Assembly (NCBI GenBank): GCA_015064855.1
Contig: SVRK01000007.1
Span: 1-60,286, forward strand
Origin: Oscillospiraceae bacterium
Lineage (GTDB): Bacteria; Bacillota; Clostridia; Oscillospirales; CAG-272
DNA: 60,286 nucleotides
Reading direction: 5' to 3'
Part shown: positions 20,178 through 26,947 of the stretch, one piece after another
How the letters are laid out: each line of letters opens with the position of its first letter
Numbering within the stretch: the first letter of the stretch is position 1
The notes under the pieces: generated by a model
Seen by the model: only the letters and a program-made list of their open reading frames with translations
What the model was told of the DNA's origin: nothing
The model's database searches: none
Made by a program: the position numbers and the translations under genes

Positions 20178-20209
20178 TAAAAAGGAACCGAGCTTCGGTT
20201 CCTTTTTAA
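20178..20209 (+). terminator. Terminator after the P-type ATPase
   Basis: AAAAAGGAACCGA / TCGGTTCCTTTTT with a three-base loop. Confidence 0.88.
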
Positions 20210-20242
20210 TTGAAAATTATTTCAAAAAACTTTTTTTAAGAC

Positions 20243-20271
20243 TTGTTATTTTAGTAACTATGTGCTAGAAT
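20243..20271 (+). promoter_or_regulatory. MATE gene promoter
   Basis: TTGTTA, 17-base spacer, TAGAAT. An A/T-only hairpin (TTTTAATT / AATTAAAA) lies just before the ribosome site of the MATE gene. Confidence 0.6.
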
Positions 20272-20312
20272 GTAGGTAACTTTTAATTTATAATTAAAAA
20301 GGGAGGCAAATT

Positions 20313-21710
20313 GTGTCTCAAAAGGTAGATATTTTAAAGGGAAGTATAACAAAAAATCTTATCATTTTTACACTTCCTATAATGTTTCAAGGAATACTAC
20401 AAACCTTATATAATGCAGCCGACCTTGTAATAGTTGGTAATTTTTCTGGCACACCAGAGGATGGCGATATTGCGCTTGCCGCTGTTGGCGCAACGTCAAG
20501 CATATTTAATGTTATGACCGCGCTTTTTATGGGTATTGCCGTTGGCGTTGATGTTGTTACCTCATTTAACTATGGTAGAGAAAAATACGATAAGGTAAAA
20601 AAAGCAATTGACACAGCGGTTGTTTCCGCACCTATTCTTGGTCTTATTTGTATGGGTATAGGAATGTTAATTGCCCGTCCTGTGCTAATTTTAATGGATA
20701 CACCTGTAAAGGACGGAGTTCTTGACAAGGCTGTTATTTATTTATGCATACTTATGATAGGTGTGCCGTTTAGCCTTTTGTTTAATTTCTGCTCGGCTAT
20801 CTTTCGTACTGCAGGACAAACAAATAAGCCTTTTATTTATCTCGTTATTGCGGGCGCTCTAAATGTTTTGTTAAATATTATATTCGTAGCAGGCTTTGGC
20901 TGGGGAGTTGCAGGCGTTGCAATAGCAACGGTAATTTCACAGATAACCTCGTGCACATTATTGATTATCACGCTTATGAAAAACAAGGGCTTATTTTCAT
21001 TTAGTGTACATAAGATTGAGTTTTCTTGGCGAATTTTTGGTAAAATGATTGCAATCGGAATCCCAGCTGGGCTTCAAAGTAGTGCATTTAGCCTTTCAAA
21101 TGTGTTTTTACAGTCAGGAGTCAACTCCTTTGGAAAAGACGGAATGGCAGCGGGTACTGCGGTTAATACCTTTGAGGGACTTATGTGGGTTACACTTTCC
21201 TCATTTAGTAATGGCATGACAACATTTATTAGCCAAAACTATGGTGCAGGAGATATGAAACGCGCAAAAAAAACAATGTGGTCAGGTTTGCTTTTGACAA
21301 CAGGACTTGGTATAATATTAGGTCTTTCTACCTTCTTATGTGGCGATTTGCTAATGCGTATATTTATTAGCGAAAACCCAAATGCTATGGAATTAGCACG
21401 ACAAAGGTATATGATAACGTTTCCACTGTATTTTTTAGCGGGAATAATGTCTGTTTTACCGGGTGTTATACGCGGTTTTGGTTCAAGCTTGCCACCATCT
21501 ATAATATCGCTTGTGGGTGCTTGTGGAATAAGAATAATATGGGTGTTTACAATATTTGAATTGTATCATCATATGTCTGTGCTTTTCCTTGTGCATCCAA
21601 TTACTTGGATAATAACAAACATAGCGCTTTTTATAAATCTATTTATTACATATAGAAAAGCAAAAAAGAAGATGGATAAGTGGAGAAAATCCAAACCTAC
21701 TTTACAATAA
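20313..21710 (+). CDS. MATE family efflux transporter
   Basis: A 12-span multidrug and toxin extrusion exporter driven by Na+ or H+. The protein starts SQKVDILKGSITKNLIIFTLPIMFQGILQTLYNAADLVIVG, the classic MatE N-terminal half, and the second half repeats the fold (KMIAIGIPAGLQSSAFSLSNVFLQ at about 245-268). A length of 465 residues is typical. It starts at GTG behind a strong GGGAGG site. It is a single gene between two terminators. The substrate cannot be read from sequence. Confidence 0.92.
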   Translation: MSQKVDILKGSITKNLIIFTLPIMFQGILQTLYNAADLVIVGNFSGTPEDGDIALAAVGATSSIFNVMTALFMGIAVGVDVVTSFNYGREKYDKVKKAIDTAVVSAPILGLICMGIGMLIARPVLILMDTPVKDGVLDKAVIYLCILMIGVPFSLLFNFCSAIFRTAGQTNKPFIYLVIAGALNVLLNIIFVAGFGWGVAGVAIATVISQITSCTLLIITLMKNKGLFSFSVHKIEFSWRIFGKMIAIGIPAGLQSSAFSLSNVFLQSGVNSFGKDGMAAGTAVNTFEGLMWVTLSSFSNGMTTFISQNYGAGDMKRAKKTMWSGLLLTTGLGIILGLSTFLCGDLLMRIFISENPNAMELARQRYMITFPLYFLAGIMSVLPGVIRGFGSSLPPSIISLVGACGIRIIWVFTIFELYHHMSVLFLVHPITWIITNIALFINLFITYRKAKKKMDKWRKSKPTLQ

Positions 21711-21728
21711 AACCTGTAACGCAAGAAT

Positions 21729-21757
21729 AAAAAGGAGGCAAATGCCTCCTTTTTGTG
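21729..21757 (+). terminator. MATE gene terminator
   Basis: AAAAAGGAGGCA / TGCCTCCTTTTT stem with a two-base loop. Confidence 0.88.
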
Positions 21758-21823
21758 ATATTTAAAAATTTTTTTGCATAAAACAATAAAGTAATAAAAT
21801 TATCAAAAAAATTAAAAAAGGTA

Positions 21824-21852
21824 TTGACAAACAAGGCATTAATGTGTAAAAT
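21824..21852 (+). promoter_or_regulatory. tRNA-Met promoter
   Basis: Consensus TTGACA, 17-base spacer, TAAAAT, 22 bases before the tRNA. Confidence 0.75.
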
Positions 21853-21874
21853 AATATAGCGTGATAAAAGTCAC

Positions 21875-21951
21875 GGACCAATAGCTCAGTTGGTTAGAGC
21901 TACCGGCTCATAACCGGTCGGTCCGGGGTTCGAGTCCCTGTTGGTCCACCA
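21875..21951 (+). tRNA. tRNA-Met (CAT), elongator type
   Basis: A full cloverleaf of 77 bases with CCA encoded. Acceptor GGACCAA / TTGGTCC, D stem GCTC / GAGC, anticodon arm ACCGG-CTCATAA-CCGGT, T arm CGGGG-TTCGAGT-CCCTG, discriminator A. A paired first base pair (G1-C72) and the absence of three G-C pairs in the anticodon stem argue for elongator rather than initiator tRNA. An Ile2 tRNA with lysidine at C34 is possible but less likely. Its 3' end is repeated at the ends of the tandem units that follow. Confidence 0.93.
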
Positions 21952-21960
21952 AATAAAAAA

Positions 21961-21990
21961 GGTAGGTTTTATGCCTACCTTTTTTATTTG
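21961..21990 (+). terminator. tRNA-Met terminator (first copy; repeated at 22127-22156)
   Basis: GGTAGG / CCTACC, loop TTTTATG, followed by TTTTTTATTT, ten bases after the tRNA CCA. The same hairpin opens the second repeat unit. Confidence 0.8.
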
Positions 21991-21991
21991 T

Positions 21992-22112
21992 CGAACCAAA
22001 TGGTTAAACAAACCTTGCTTTGTGTTTTACACAAATGGGGTTCGCATTTCTGACGAAAGCCGATGTCTACTTGTAAGCAAAAGGCTCGGCAGAAATAGCT
22101 CGCAAGGCGAGC
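21992..22112 (+). ncRNA. Candidate structured RNA inside each 166-bp repeat unit
   Basis: In unit 1, CGAACC (21992-21997) pairs with GGTTCG (22039-22044), enclosing a TTTGTGT / ACACAAA hairpin (22019-22035). TTTCTG (22047-22052) pairs with CAGAAA (22090-22095), enclosing AGCC (22058-22061) / GGCT (22083-22086). GCTCGC / GCGAGC (22098-22112) forms a third hairpin with an AAG loop. The same elements lie in unit 2, 166 bases later. The last hairpin resembles a tRNA D arm (ATAGCTC...GAGC). No known RNA family is recognised, and expression is not shown. Confidence 0.45.
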
Positions 22113-22299
22113 CGACCCTGTTGGTCGGTAGGTTTTATGCCTACCTTTTTTATTTGTCGAACCAAATGGTTAAGCAAACCTTGCTTTGTGTTTTACACAA
22201 ATGGGGTTCGCATTTCTGACGAAAGCCGATGTCTACTTGTAAGCAAAAGGCTCGGCAGAAATAGCTCGCAAGGCGAGCCGACTCTGTTGGTCTACCAAA

Positions 22300-22346
22300 C
22301 AAAAACCGCAATTCCGATACAAAGGGATTGCGGTTTTTGTTTTTTG
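22300..22346 (+). terminator. Terminator closing the repeat array
   Basis: AAAAACCGCAAT / ATTGCGGTTTTTG followed by TTTTTT. Confidence 0.8.
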
Positions 22347-22356
22347 GTGGTATAAT
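22328..22356 (+). promoter_or_regulatory. Possible promoter of the small lipoprotein
   Basis: TTGCGG, 17-base spacer, TATAAT, 30 bases before the lipoprotein start; the -35 overlaps the terminator arm. Confidence 0.5.
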
Positions 22357-22385
22357 AAACATAAGGAATTTAAAAGGAGGGCTAT

Positions 22386-22841
22386 ATGATGAAAAAAATT
22401 AGTATTCTGTTTGTGAGTATATTGTTGCTAAGTCTGTTCAGTGGATGTCAATTTAATAGAACTACCGAATATGATGCCTTTGACTTGTCATACGAGCATA
22501 TACTTGAGTTAAACGATTTCAAATGTTATGCTGTTTATCTTGAACAAAAAACAACAATAGAAGGAGAAGAGGCAAAAGAGCTATACAAAATAGCATCTGG
22601 GTCAAAAGCGGGAATAGAACATTCTCCGGCGTCATCTCAAAACAATTATATATACTTGGTCTTTTATAACAGTACCTCCGACTATCCGTCGGCAAATGAA
22701 AGAACGGAATTCTACGGCTCTTATTTCGTATATTCCGATGGTTTATTGCAGTTTTCGGGTTCTCCGTACCATTCAGCGATTTTCTCGTATAAATTAAAAA
22801 ACAATATTTTTGATGATGTGTTAAGGAAAACATTTTCTTAA
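22386..22841 (+). CDS. Small unknown lipoprotein
   Basis: A 151-residue protein with a type II signal peptide: MMKK, a hydrophobic core and the lipobox LFSGC, giving a lipidated Cys at about residue 21. The mature part (YDAFDLSYEHILELNDFKCYAVYLEQKTT...) has no family that can be recognised; it is rich in Tyr, Ser and Asn, as in small surface beta-sandwich proteins. A strong AGGAGGG site precedes two adjacent ATG codons, either of which may be used. It sits alone between two terminators, immediately after the tRNA-linked repeats. Confidence 0.75.
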   Translation: MMKKISILFVSILLLSLFSGCQFNRTTEYDAFDLSYEHILELNDFKCYAVYLEQKTTIEGEEAKELYKIASGSKAGIEHSPASSQNNYIYLVFYNSTSDYPSANERTEFYGSYFVYSDGLLQFSGSPYHSAIFSYKLKNNIFDDVLRKTFS

Positions 22842-22865
22842 TATTGTATCAAAATTATAGTTATT

Positions 22866-22909
22866 AGCCAAATAGAAAAGACGGCAATTGCCGTCTTTTC
22901 TATTTGGCT
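22866..22909. terminator. Perfect 44-base palindrome, probable bidirectional terminator
   Basis: AGCCAAATAGAAAAGACGGC and its exact complement form 22 consecutive base pairs with no spacer. The T-rich part of the 3' arm and the position after the lipoprotein gene fit termination. From here to the next gene (about 150 bases) nothing else is recognised. Confidence 0.6.
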
Positions 22910-23056
22910 GTAAGGCAAAAAACAGGTACTGAACGTATAATAAAACACCTATAAATTCCCCAAAACAAGTATGCAAACTTGAAAAAAGTGACTACCCTTA
23001 AAGACACTTACGTCAGTTTGAGTGAGAAGTCCTCTACCGCCCCAACTCAAAAACAT

Positions 23057-23587
23057 TCAAGTGCCAATGCCGTAAGCTCCTGTTAGTGGGTCTTTAAAGA
23101 TATTTATTTCAGGAGTTTTAAAGGTGAATGCAACAAACAAAACTGCGATTGTGCATAGTATGGCGATTGCAAGTTTTTGTTTTTTACAAGCGATAGTTTC
23201 GTTTTTAAACTGTTTAGTTTCAAATATATAAACTATGGATGCAGCAATGAAGAAAATCGCAATATTAATCCAGTCTGGAGATTTTCCAATCACACCATTA
23301 TATGTGTAAAAAATGGTTGGGATCAATAGCAATCCTAATAGAATTCCTTTGAGCTTTACGCACCAAAAATCCTTTCGTTTTCTAAAGAAAAAGCTCTCGA
23401 TTATGGCGTATAAAAGCATCGGCCAAAACAAGAGCTTCATATGTTCCCAGGTCGATTCGTTTACTCCAGAAAACGGAGCAACCCATAATGGCTTACCAAG
23501 CCAATCATATAAAAAGTGCAAAAGTGTGCCACCGAGAGACGTTATTGCAAATCCCATCAGCTGCCAAAGTCCAATTGATCGTTTCAT
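23057..23587 (-). CDS. DUF6512-like membrane protein
   Basis: A 176-residue integral membrane protein. It begins MKRSIGLWQLMGFAITSLGGTLLHFLYDW, followed by PFSGVNESTWEHMKLLFWPM, a conserved-looking amphipathic stretch with charged residues (E, H) beside the membrane; spans continue at about 75-95, 105-125 and 140-160. It resembles proteins grouped as DUF6512, whose function is unknown. The ATG at 23587 is used because GAGGTGG lies 4 bases upstream; an earlier in-frame start adds 13 residues with no ribosome site. Confidence 0.75.
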   Translation of the reverse strand: MKRSIGLWQLMGFAITSLGGTLLHFLYDWLGKPLWVAPFSGVNESTWEHMKLLFWPMLLYAIIESFFFRKRKDFWCVKLKGILLGLLLIPTIFYTYNGVIGKSPDWINIAIFFIAASIVYIFETKQFKNETIACKKQKLAIAILCTIAVLFVAFTFKTPEINIFKDPLTGAYGIGT

Positions 23588-23672
23588 AACCCACCTCAAA
23601 TATCTACTTGAATAAATTCTATTCAAAAACAGGTGGGAATATACTTGATTCTAAGAGTGGTATCTAAAAATA

Positions 23673-24227
23673 TTATTCGAATTCTTTAATTGCTTTACAA
23701 ACTGCCTCAGCGCAAAGGGAGATTCCCTCGTCGCTTAGATGTATCATATCACATTCCTTAATGTACTTATGAACGTCTTTGCTAACAAGTGCATGCAGGT
23801 CATTAATTTTAATGCCAATTTCCTTTAGCTTTGGTACAATAATTTCGTTGAAGCGTTCAATTTTATCGTTGTGCGTCCACTCAAATTCATCCCATACGGG
23901 AGTGGTTGTTGCAAAAATTACATTAGGCGTAATCTTTTTTAGTAGGGTAGCCACGCGAAGCATGTTTTCAATATATTCCTCTTCAGATGTGAAAAGTCCA
24001 TCATCAAAAATCTCTGTGCAATCCCACAATCCATTGTTCCAATGAATAACGTCTGCATTCTTTATAATATCATGCCAGTCAAAAAGTCCGCGCAAGGTAT
24101 ATTTAACAAAACGACAGTTGTCCTCAGGCTGACAAACCTCATAGTCCTCTCCCAACATTTCGGGAACCTTTGTGCCATATCCCCACAAGCGAATAGAATC
24201 TCCAAGTAAAACAACCTTCTTTTTCAT
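23673..24227 (-). CDS. SGNH/GDSL-type hydrolase
   Basis: A cytoplasmic ester hydrolase of the SGNH fold, 184 residues. Block I is KVVLLGDSIRLWGYG at about residues 4-18, with the nucleophile Ser at residue 11; block III is WNNGLWDC at about 64-71; block V is CDMIHLSDEG near residue 170, giving the Asp-His pair. There is no signal peptide. The substrate is unknown; relatives act on acetylated sugars and lipids. The start at 24227 follows GGAGGTTATT; an ATG 12 bases upstream overlaps the ribosome site and is unlikely. Confidence 0.85.
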   Translation of the reverse strand: MKKKVVLLGDSIRLWGYGTKVPEMLGEDYEVCQPEDNCRFVKYTLRGLFDWHDIIKNADVIHWNNGLWDCTEIFDDGLFTSEEEYIENMLRVATLLKKITPNVIFATTTPVWDEFEWTHNDKIERFNEIIVPKLKEIGIKINDLHALVSKDVHKYIKECDMIHLSDEGISLCAEAVCKAIKEFE

Positions 24228-24254
24228 AATAACCTCCAAAATGTTTATAGATAA

Positions 24255-24283
24255 ATTTTATCACCAAAATAGGTTAAAATCAA
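24255..24283 (-). promoter_or_regulatory. Promoter of the GDSL hydrolase gene
   Basis: Minus-strand TTGATT, 17-base spacer, TAAAAT, about 28 bases before the start. Confidence 0.6.
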
Positions 24284-24291
24284 TAAAAAAC

Positions 24292-24320
24292 TTGCAAATA
24301 TAGCTTTAAAATGTTAAAAT
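24292..24320 (+). promoter_or_regulatory. thiN promoter
   Basis: TTGCAA, 17-base spacer, TAAAAT, close before the thiN start at 24338. Confidence 0.55.
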
Positions 24321-24337
24321 TAGAGCGAGGTGATAAA

Positions 24338-24970
24338 ATGAACACTTGTTATATTGCTTGTGCGCTCGATGCAAAGCTTGATTTTATACCGGATGAAACC
24401 GATCTTGTAATAGGTGCCGACAGAGGATGTCAAGTTCTTTTAAGCCAAGGAAAAAGAATAGATTTGGCGGTTGGAGATTTTGATTCAGGAGAAGTGCCGA
24501 ACAGTGTAAGCGTAATTAAATATCCTGTAAAAAAAGACGAAACCGATGGCGCAATTGCCATAAAGCATGCAATTGAAAAAGGATATAATAAAATAAGAAT
24601 GTACGGAGCAATAGGAGGACTTTTAGACCATACTATTGCAATTATCTCTACAATGTGCTTCTATGCCGAAAAAGGCGTTGACATTGCGCTTATTGATGGC
24701 GAAAATGTAGTTTTTGCGATTCATAACAAAAAAATATGCTTTTCAAAGGAAGCAAACGGACGCATTTCTGTTTTTTCTCATACAGATAAATCATTTGGTG
24801 TTTTTGAAAAGGGGCTTTTATACACTATTGATAACTTTACTCTTGATAATAAAACATCTCTTGGCTCGGGTAATTCCTTTATAGGATGTGAATCAGAGAT
24901 TTCAGTTGACGAGGGAACCCTGCTTATCTATACATCAAAAAATAATTTTGATAACTACTTGACAAAATAG
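24338..24970 (+). CDS. thiN: Thiamine pyrophosphokinase
   Basis: ThiN transfers pyrophosphate from ATP to thiamine to give thiamine diphosphate. The 210-residue protein has the family motifs LVIGADRGCQVLL, DLAVGDFDS and KDETDGAIAIKHA, plus GAIGGLLDHTIAII in the N-terminal catalytic domain, and a C-terminal thiamine-binding part with LGSGNSFIG. GAGGTGAT stands before the ATG at 24338; an upstream in-frame start lacks such a site. It lies directly upstream of the TPP riboswitch and thiT, so thiamine salvage genes are clustered, though thiN itself is not under that riboswitch. Confidence 0.93.
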   Translation: MNTCYIACALDAKLDFIPDETDLVIGADRGCQVLLSQGKRIDLAVGDFDSGEVPNSVSVIKYPVKKDETDGAIAIKHAIEKGYNKIRMYGAIGGLLDHTIAIISTMCFYAEKGVDIALIDGENVVFAIHNKKICFSKEANGRISVFSHTDKSFGVFEKGLLYTIDNFTLDNKTSLGSGNSFIGCESEISVDEGTLLIYTSKNNFDNYLTK

Positions 24971-24987
24971 AAGTCAAGTGATAGAAT
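24959..24987 (+). promoter_or_regulatory. Promoter of the TPP riboswitch-thiT transcript
   Basis: Consensus TTGACA, 17-base spacer, TAGAAT. The -35 lies in the last codons of thiN. Confidence 0.75.
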
Positions 24988-25007
24988 TAATACATCGCAC
25001 AATTGAA

Positions 25008-25100
25008 TATTCGGGGGTGCTATTTGGCTGAGATGGATTTTTCCAAACCCTTTAACCTGATACGGATAATGCCGGCGTAGGAAGTGATATTTTCATAACT
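25008..25100 (+). ncRNA. TPP riboswitch (THI element)
   Basis: It shows the THI-box landmarks in order: GGGGGTGC at 25013-25020, GGCTGAGATGG, ACCCTTTAACCTGATACGG and ATAATGCCGGCGTAGGAA. These form the pyrimidine-sensing and pyrophosphate-sensing arms of the thiamine diphosphate aptamer. A hairpin follows at 25111. Binding of TPP is expected to repress thiT. Confidence 0.97.
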
Positions 25101-25110
25101 TGGAGTATAT

Positions 25111-25150
25111 TTACCGCACGGATATTTTCTGTGCGGTAATATTTTATTTC
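25111..25150 (+). terminator. TPP riboswitch expression platform (attenuator)
   Basis: TTACCGCAC / GTGCGGTAA stem followed by TATTTTATTT, 14 bases before the thiT start. It is likely to form when TPP is bound. Confidence 0.7.
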
Positions 25151-25163
25151 AAGGAGGTTTCTT

Positions 25164-26006
25164 ATGAGAACCAAGACATCAAAACAAGTTGTTGCGATGA
25201 TTGAATGTAGTATGATGATAGCCTTGTCAACTGTTTTCAGCTTAGTGAAAATAATTGATATGCCATATGGTGGCTCTGTTACAATCGCATCTATGCTACC
25301 AATAGTTATTGCAGCATACAGACACGGATTCCTATGGGGATTGGGAACAGCACTCGCAAATTCTGTGATTCAATTATTATTAGGAGTCAACAACCTTTCT
25401 TATTTCACAACGTGGCAATCAATATTAGCAATTATTTTACTTGATTATATTGTTGCCTTCGGCGTCTTTGCAATATCTGGATTATTTAGACGTATTGAAA
25501 AAAGACAAAACCTTGCATTCCTTTATGGAATTTTAGTGGCATCTCTACTTAGATATATATGTCACGTTGTTTCCGGAGCAACTGTGTGGGCAGGTTTATC
25601 TATACCAACTAATGCAGCACTGATTTACTCTCTTTCGTATAATGCGACATATATGATTCCGGAAACTATTGTTCTTATAGCGGTTGGTATTTATCTTACA
25701 AGTATGATTGATTTTCGTAATCAATATCCAACTCGTATTAAAACCGAGAGGGTTGATAAGGTAGAATTATATTCTATAGTTTTTGCATGGCTCATTCTTA
25801 TTGCAACTTTAATTGCAAATATTGTATTGATAGCTCCATATCTTCAAGATCCGGAAAGTGGAGAATTTGTATTTACATATTTAGGAGACGTTAACTACGT
25901 GAGATTGTCGGTTGTAAACGTTGTCGGAATTGTTATGGCAATCGGATTATTTGTATTTGCAAAAGTACGCAAAAAAACAACTTTAAAAGAAGAAAGTGCT
26001 TCTTAA
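25164..26006 (+). CDS. thiT: ECF transporter thiamine-binding subunit ThiT, C-terminally extended
   Basis: The substrate-binding S component for thiamine uptake, which works with a shared ECF ATPase module not encoded here. The first 190 residues are ThiT: MPYGGSVTIASMLPIVI, the GLGTALANSVIQLLLG stretch with the Ala-motif, the thiamine-contacting Trp/Tyr/Asn-rich SATVWAG-like segment (SGATVWAGLS) and SYNATYMIPE. Residues about 200-280 add a loop and two more hydrophobic spans, making it 280 residues against about 190 in typical ThiT. It follows AAGGAGG and the TPP riboswitch, which supports the substrate. Confidence 0.92.
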   Translation: MRTKTSKQVVAMIECSMMIALSTVFSLVKIIDMPYGGSVTIASMLPIVIAAYRHGFLWGLGTALANSVIQLLLGVNNLSYFTTWQSILAIILLDYIVAFGVFAISGLFRRIEKRQNLAFLYGILVASLLRYICHVVSGATVWAGLSIPTNAALIYSLSYNATYMIPETIVLIAVGIYLTSMIDFRNQYPTRIKTERVDKVELYSIVFAWLILIATLIANIVLIAPYLQDPESGEFVFTYLGDVNYVRLSVVNVVGIVMAIGLFVFAKVRKKTTLKEESAS

Positions 26007-26011
26007 AATAT

Positions 26012-26041
26012 GTGCCACCTTTAAACAGGTGGCATTTTTAT
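26012..26041 (+). terminator. thiT terminator
   Basis: TGCCACCT / AGGTGGCA stem with TTTTTA. Confidence 0.85.
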
Positions 26042-26053
26042 ATCGCAAACTAG

Positions 26054-26082
26054 TTGACAATAAATATATAAAATAGTAAAAT
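26054..26082 (+). promoter_or_regulatory. Promoter of the alpha/beta hydrolase gene
   Basis: Consensus TTGACA, 17-base spacer, TAAAAT, 30 bases before the ATG at 26112. Confidence 0.75.
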
Positions 26083-26111
26083 TGAAATATAAACACTTTA
26101 TGAGGTGCAAA

Positions 26112-26852
26112 ATGGAAATTTTAGCAGAGTACAGATATAACGGAATTTATCAATTAGAGTTTAAATTCAAGGATAAAAAGGGAATTGCTCTTATGCTTGA
26201 GGATGAAACGAAACGCAACGGGAAAACAGTATTTAAGCCTGAGTATTTCGGCGCCTTCCCCGATTTGCAAAACGAGTTTGTAAGACGGGGATATACCCTT
26301 ATTTTTATAGAAAATCGCAATCGTTGGGGAACACCCGACCAAATGCAGGACCAATACGAATTTATTAAGTACGCAACAAACGAGCTGGGAATATCAAGCA
26401 AGGTTATAACACTTGGTATGAGCTGTGGCGGAATGATGTCGGTTATTTTAGCTGGAACACATCCGGAGATAATAGAAGGACTTTATATTGACGCGCCTGT
26501 TATGAATTTTCTTTCTTGTCCTGCGCGCTTAGGGGATGCACCCGATGTGCACGACGGAATGTGGGAAGAGTTTACCAAGGCTTGGGGAATGACTAAAAGA
26601 GAGCTTTTAACCTTTCGCGGTCATCCAATTGATTATTTTGATAAGCTTATTGAAAACAAAATTAAAATTTATATGGCATATGGAGATAGCGACAAGACCG
26701 TTCCATATGAAGAAAACGGAATTGCTCTTGAAAAAGCATATAAAAAAGCGGGACTTGAAAATCTACTTTATATCGATAAAAAGGTGGGCGTTGACCACCA
26801 TCCGCACGGCCCAAGCGATATAGATTTTGCAATTGAATATTTTGAAAAATAA
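26112..26852 (+). CDS. Alpha/beta hydrolase family protein
   Basis: A 246-residue cytoplasmic serine hydrolase. The nucleophile elbow LGMSCGGMMS places the Ser at residue 104; the acid is probably in AYGDSDKTVP (near 200) and the His in GVDHHPHGPSD (near 232). The compact lid and PDLQNEFVRRGYTLIFIENRNRWG segment resemble peptidase S9-like or esterase-like folds; the substrate is unknown. The ATG at 26112 follows GAGGTG; a TTG ten codons upstream is rejected for lack of a ribosome site. It stands alone before fucI, so a sugar-ester role is only a guess. Confidence 0.8.
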   Translation: MEILAEYRYNGIYQLEFKFKDKKGIALMLEDETKRNGKTVFKPEYFGAFPDLQNEFVRRGYTLIFIENRNRWGTPDQMQDQYEFIKYATNELGISSKVITLGMSCGGMMSVILAGTHPEIIEGLYIDAPVMNFLSCPARLGDAPDVHDGMWEEFTKAWGMTKRELLTFRGHPIDYFDKLIENKIKIYMAYGDSDKTVPYEENGIALEKAYKKAGLENLLYIDKKVGVDHHPHGPSDIDFAIEYFEK

Positions 26853-26880
26853 AAAAAGTGCATTAACTTAAAAAAATCAC

Positions 26881-26909
26881 TTGATTTTGTGCTTGTAAAA
26901 ATATATAAT
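26881..26909 (+). promoter_or_regulatory. fucI promoter
   Basis: TTGATT, 17-base spacer, consensus TATAAT, about 38 bases before fucI. Confidence 0.7.
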
Positions 26910-26947
26910 TAATATAATAAACTAAATTTTCTTGAAGGAGAAATACT

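Larger units (their letters stand above)
21936..22305 (+). repeat. tRNA-Met-linked tandem repeat, two 166-bp units ending in tRNA 3'-end copies
   Basis: Unit 1 is 21961-22126 and unit 2 is 22127-22292. They are identical except for single bases near 22007/22173 and 22117/22283. Each begins with the terminator-like hairpin GGTAGG / CCTACC and ends with C(C/T)CTGTTGGTC, the 3' strand of the T stem and acceptor of the upstream tRNA. The array is closed at 22284-22305 by a 20-of-22 match to the tRNA end plus its flank (21938-21959). The unit interior is rich in complementary segments (see separate feature). No protein is likely: the open frames across it merely reflect the repeat. Confidence 0.85.

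Noticed and set aside
21961..22292. CRISPR or short tandem repeat array
   Set aside because: Only two units of 166 bp, directly adjoining with no variable spacers.
21941..22355. Open frames of 70-90 codons across the tandem repeats
   Set aside because: They are copies of each other only because the DNA is repeated, start inside the tRNA end, lack ribosome sites and run through two terminators. I treat the region as non-coding.
22842..23056. Gene remnant between the palindrome and the DUF6512-like gene
   Set aside because: Translation in all frames gave no recognisable fragment; I see nothing there besides A/T-rich DNA.
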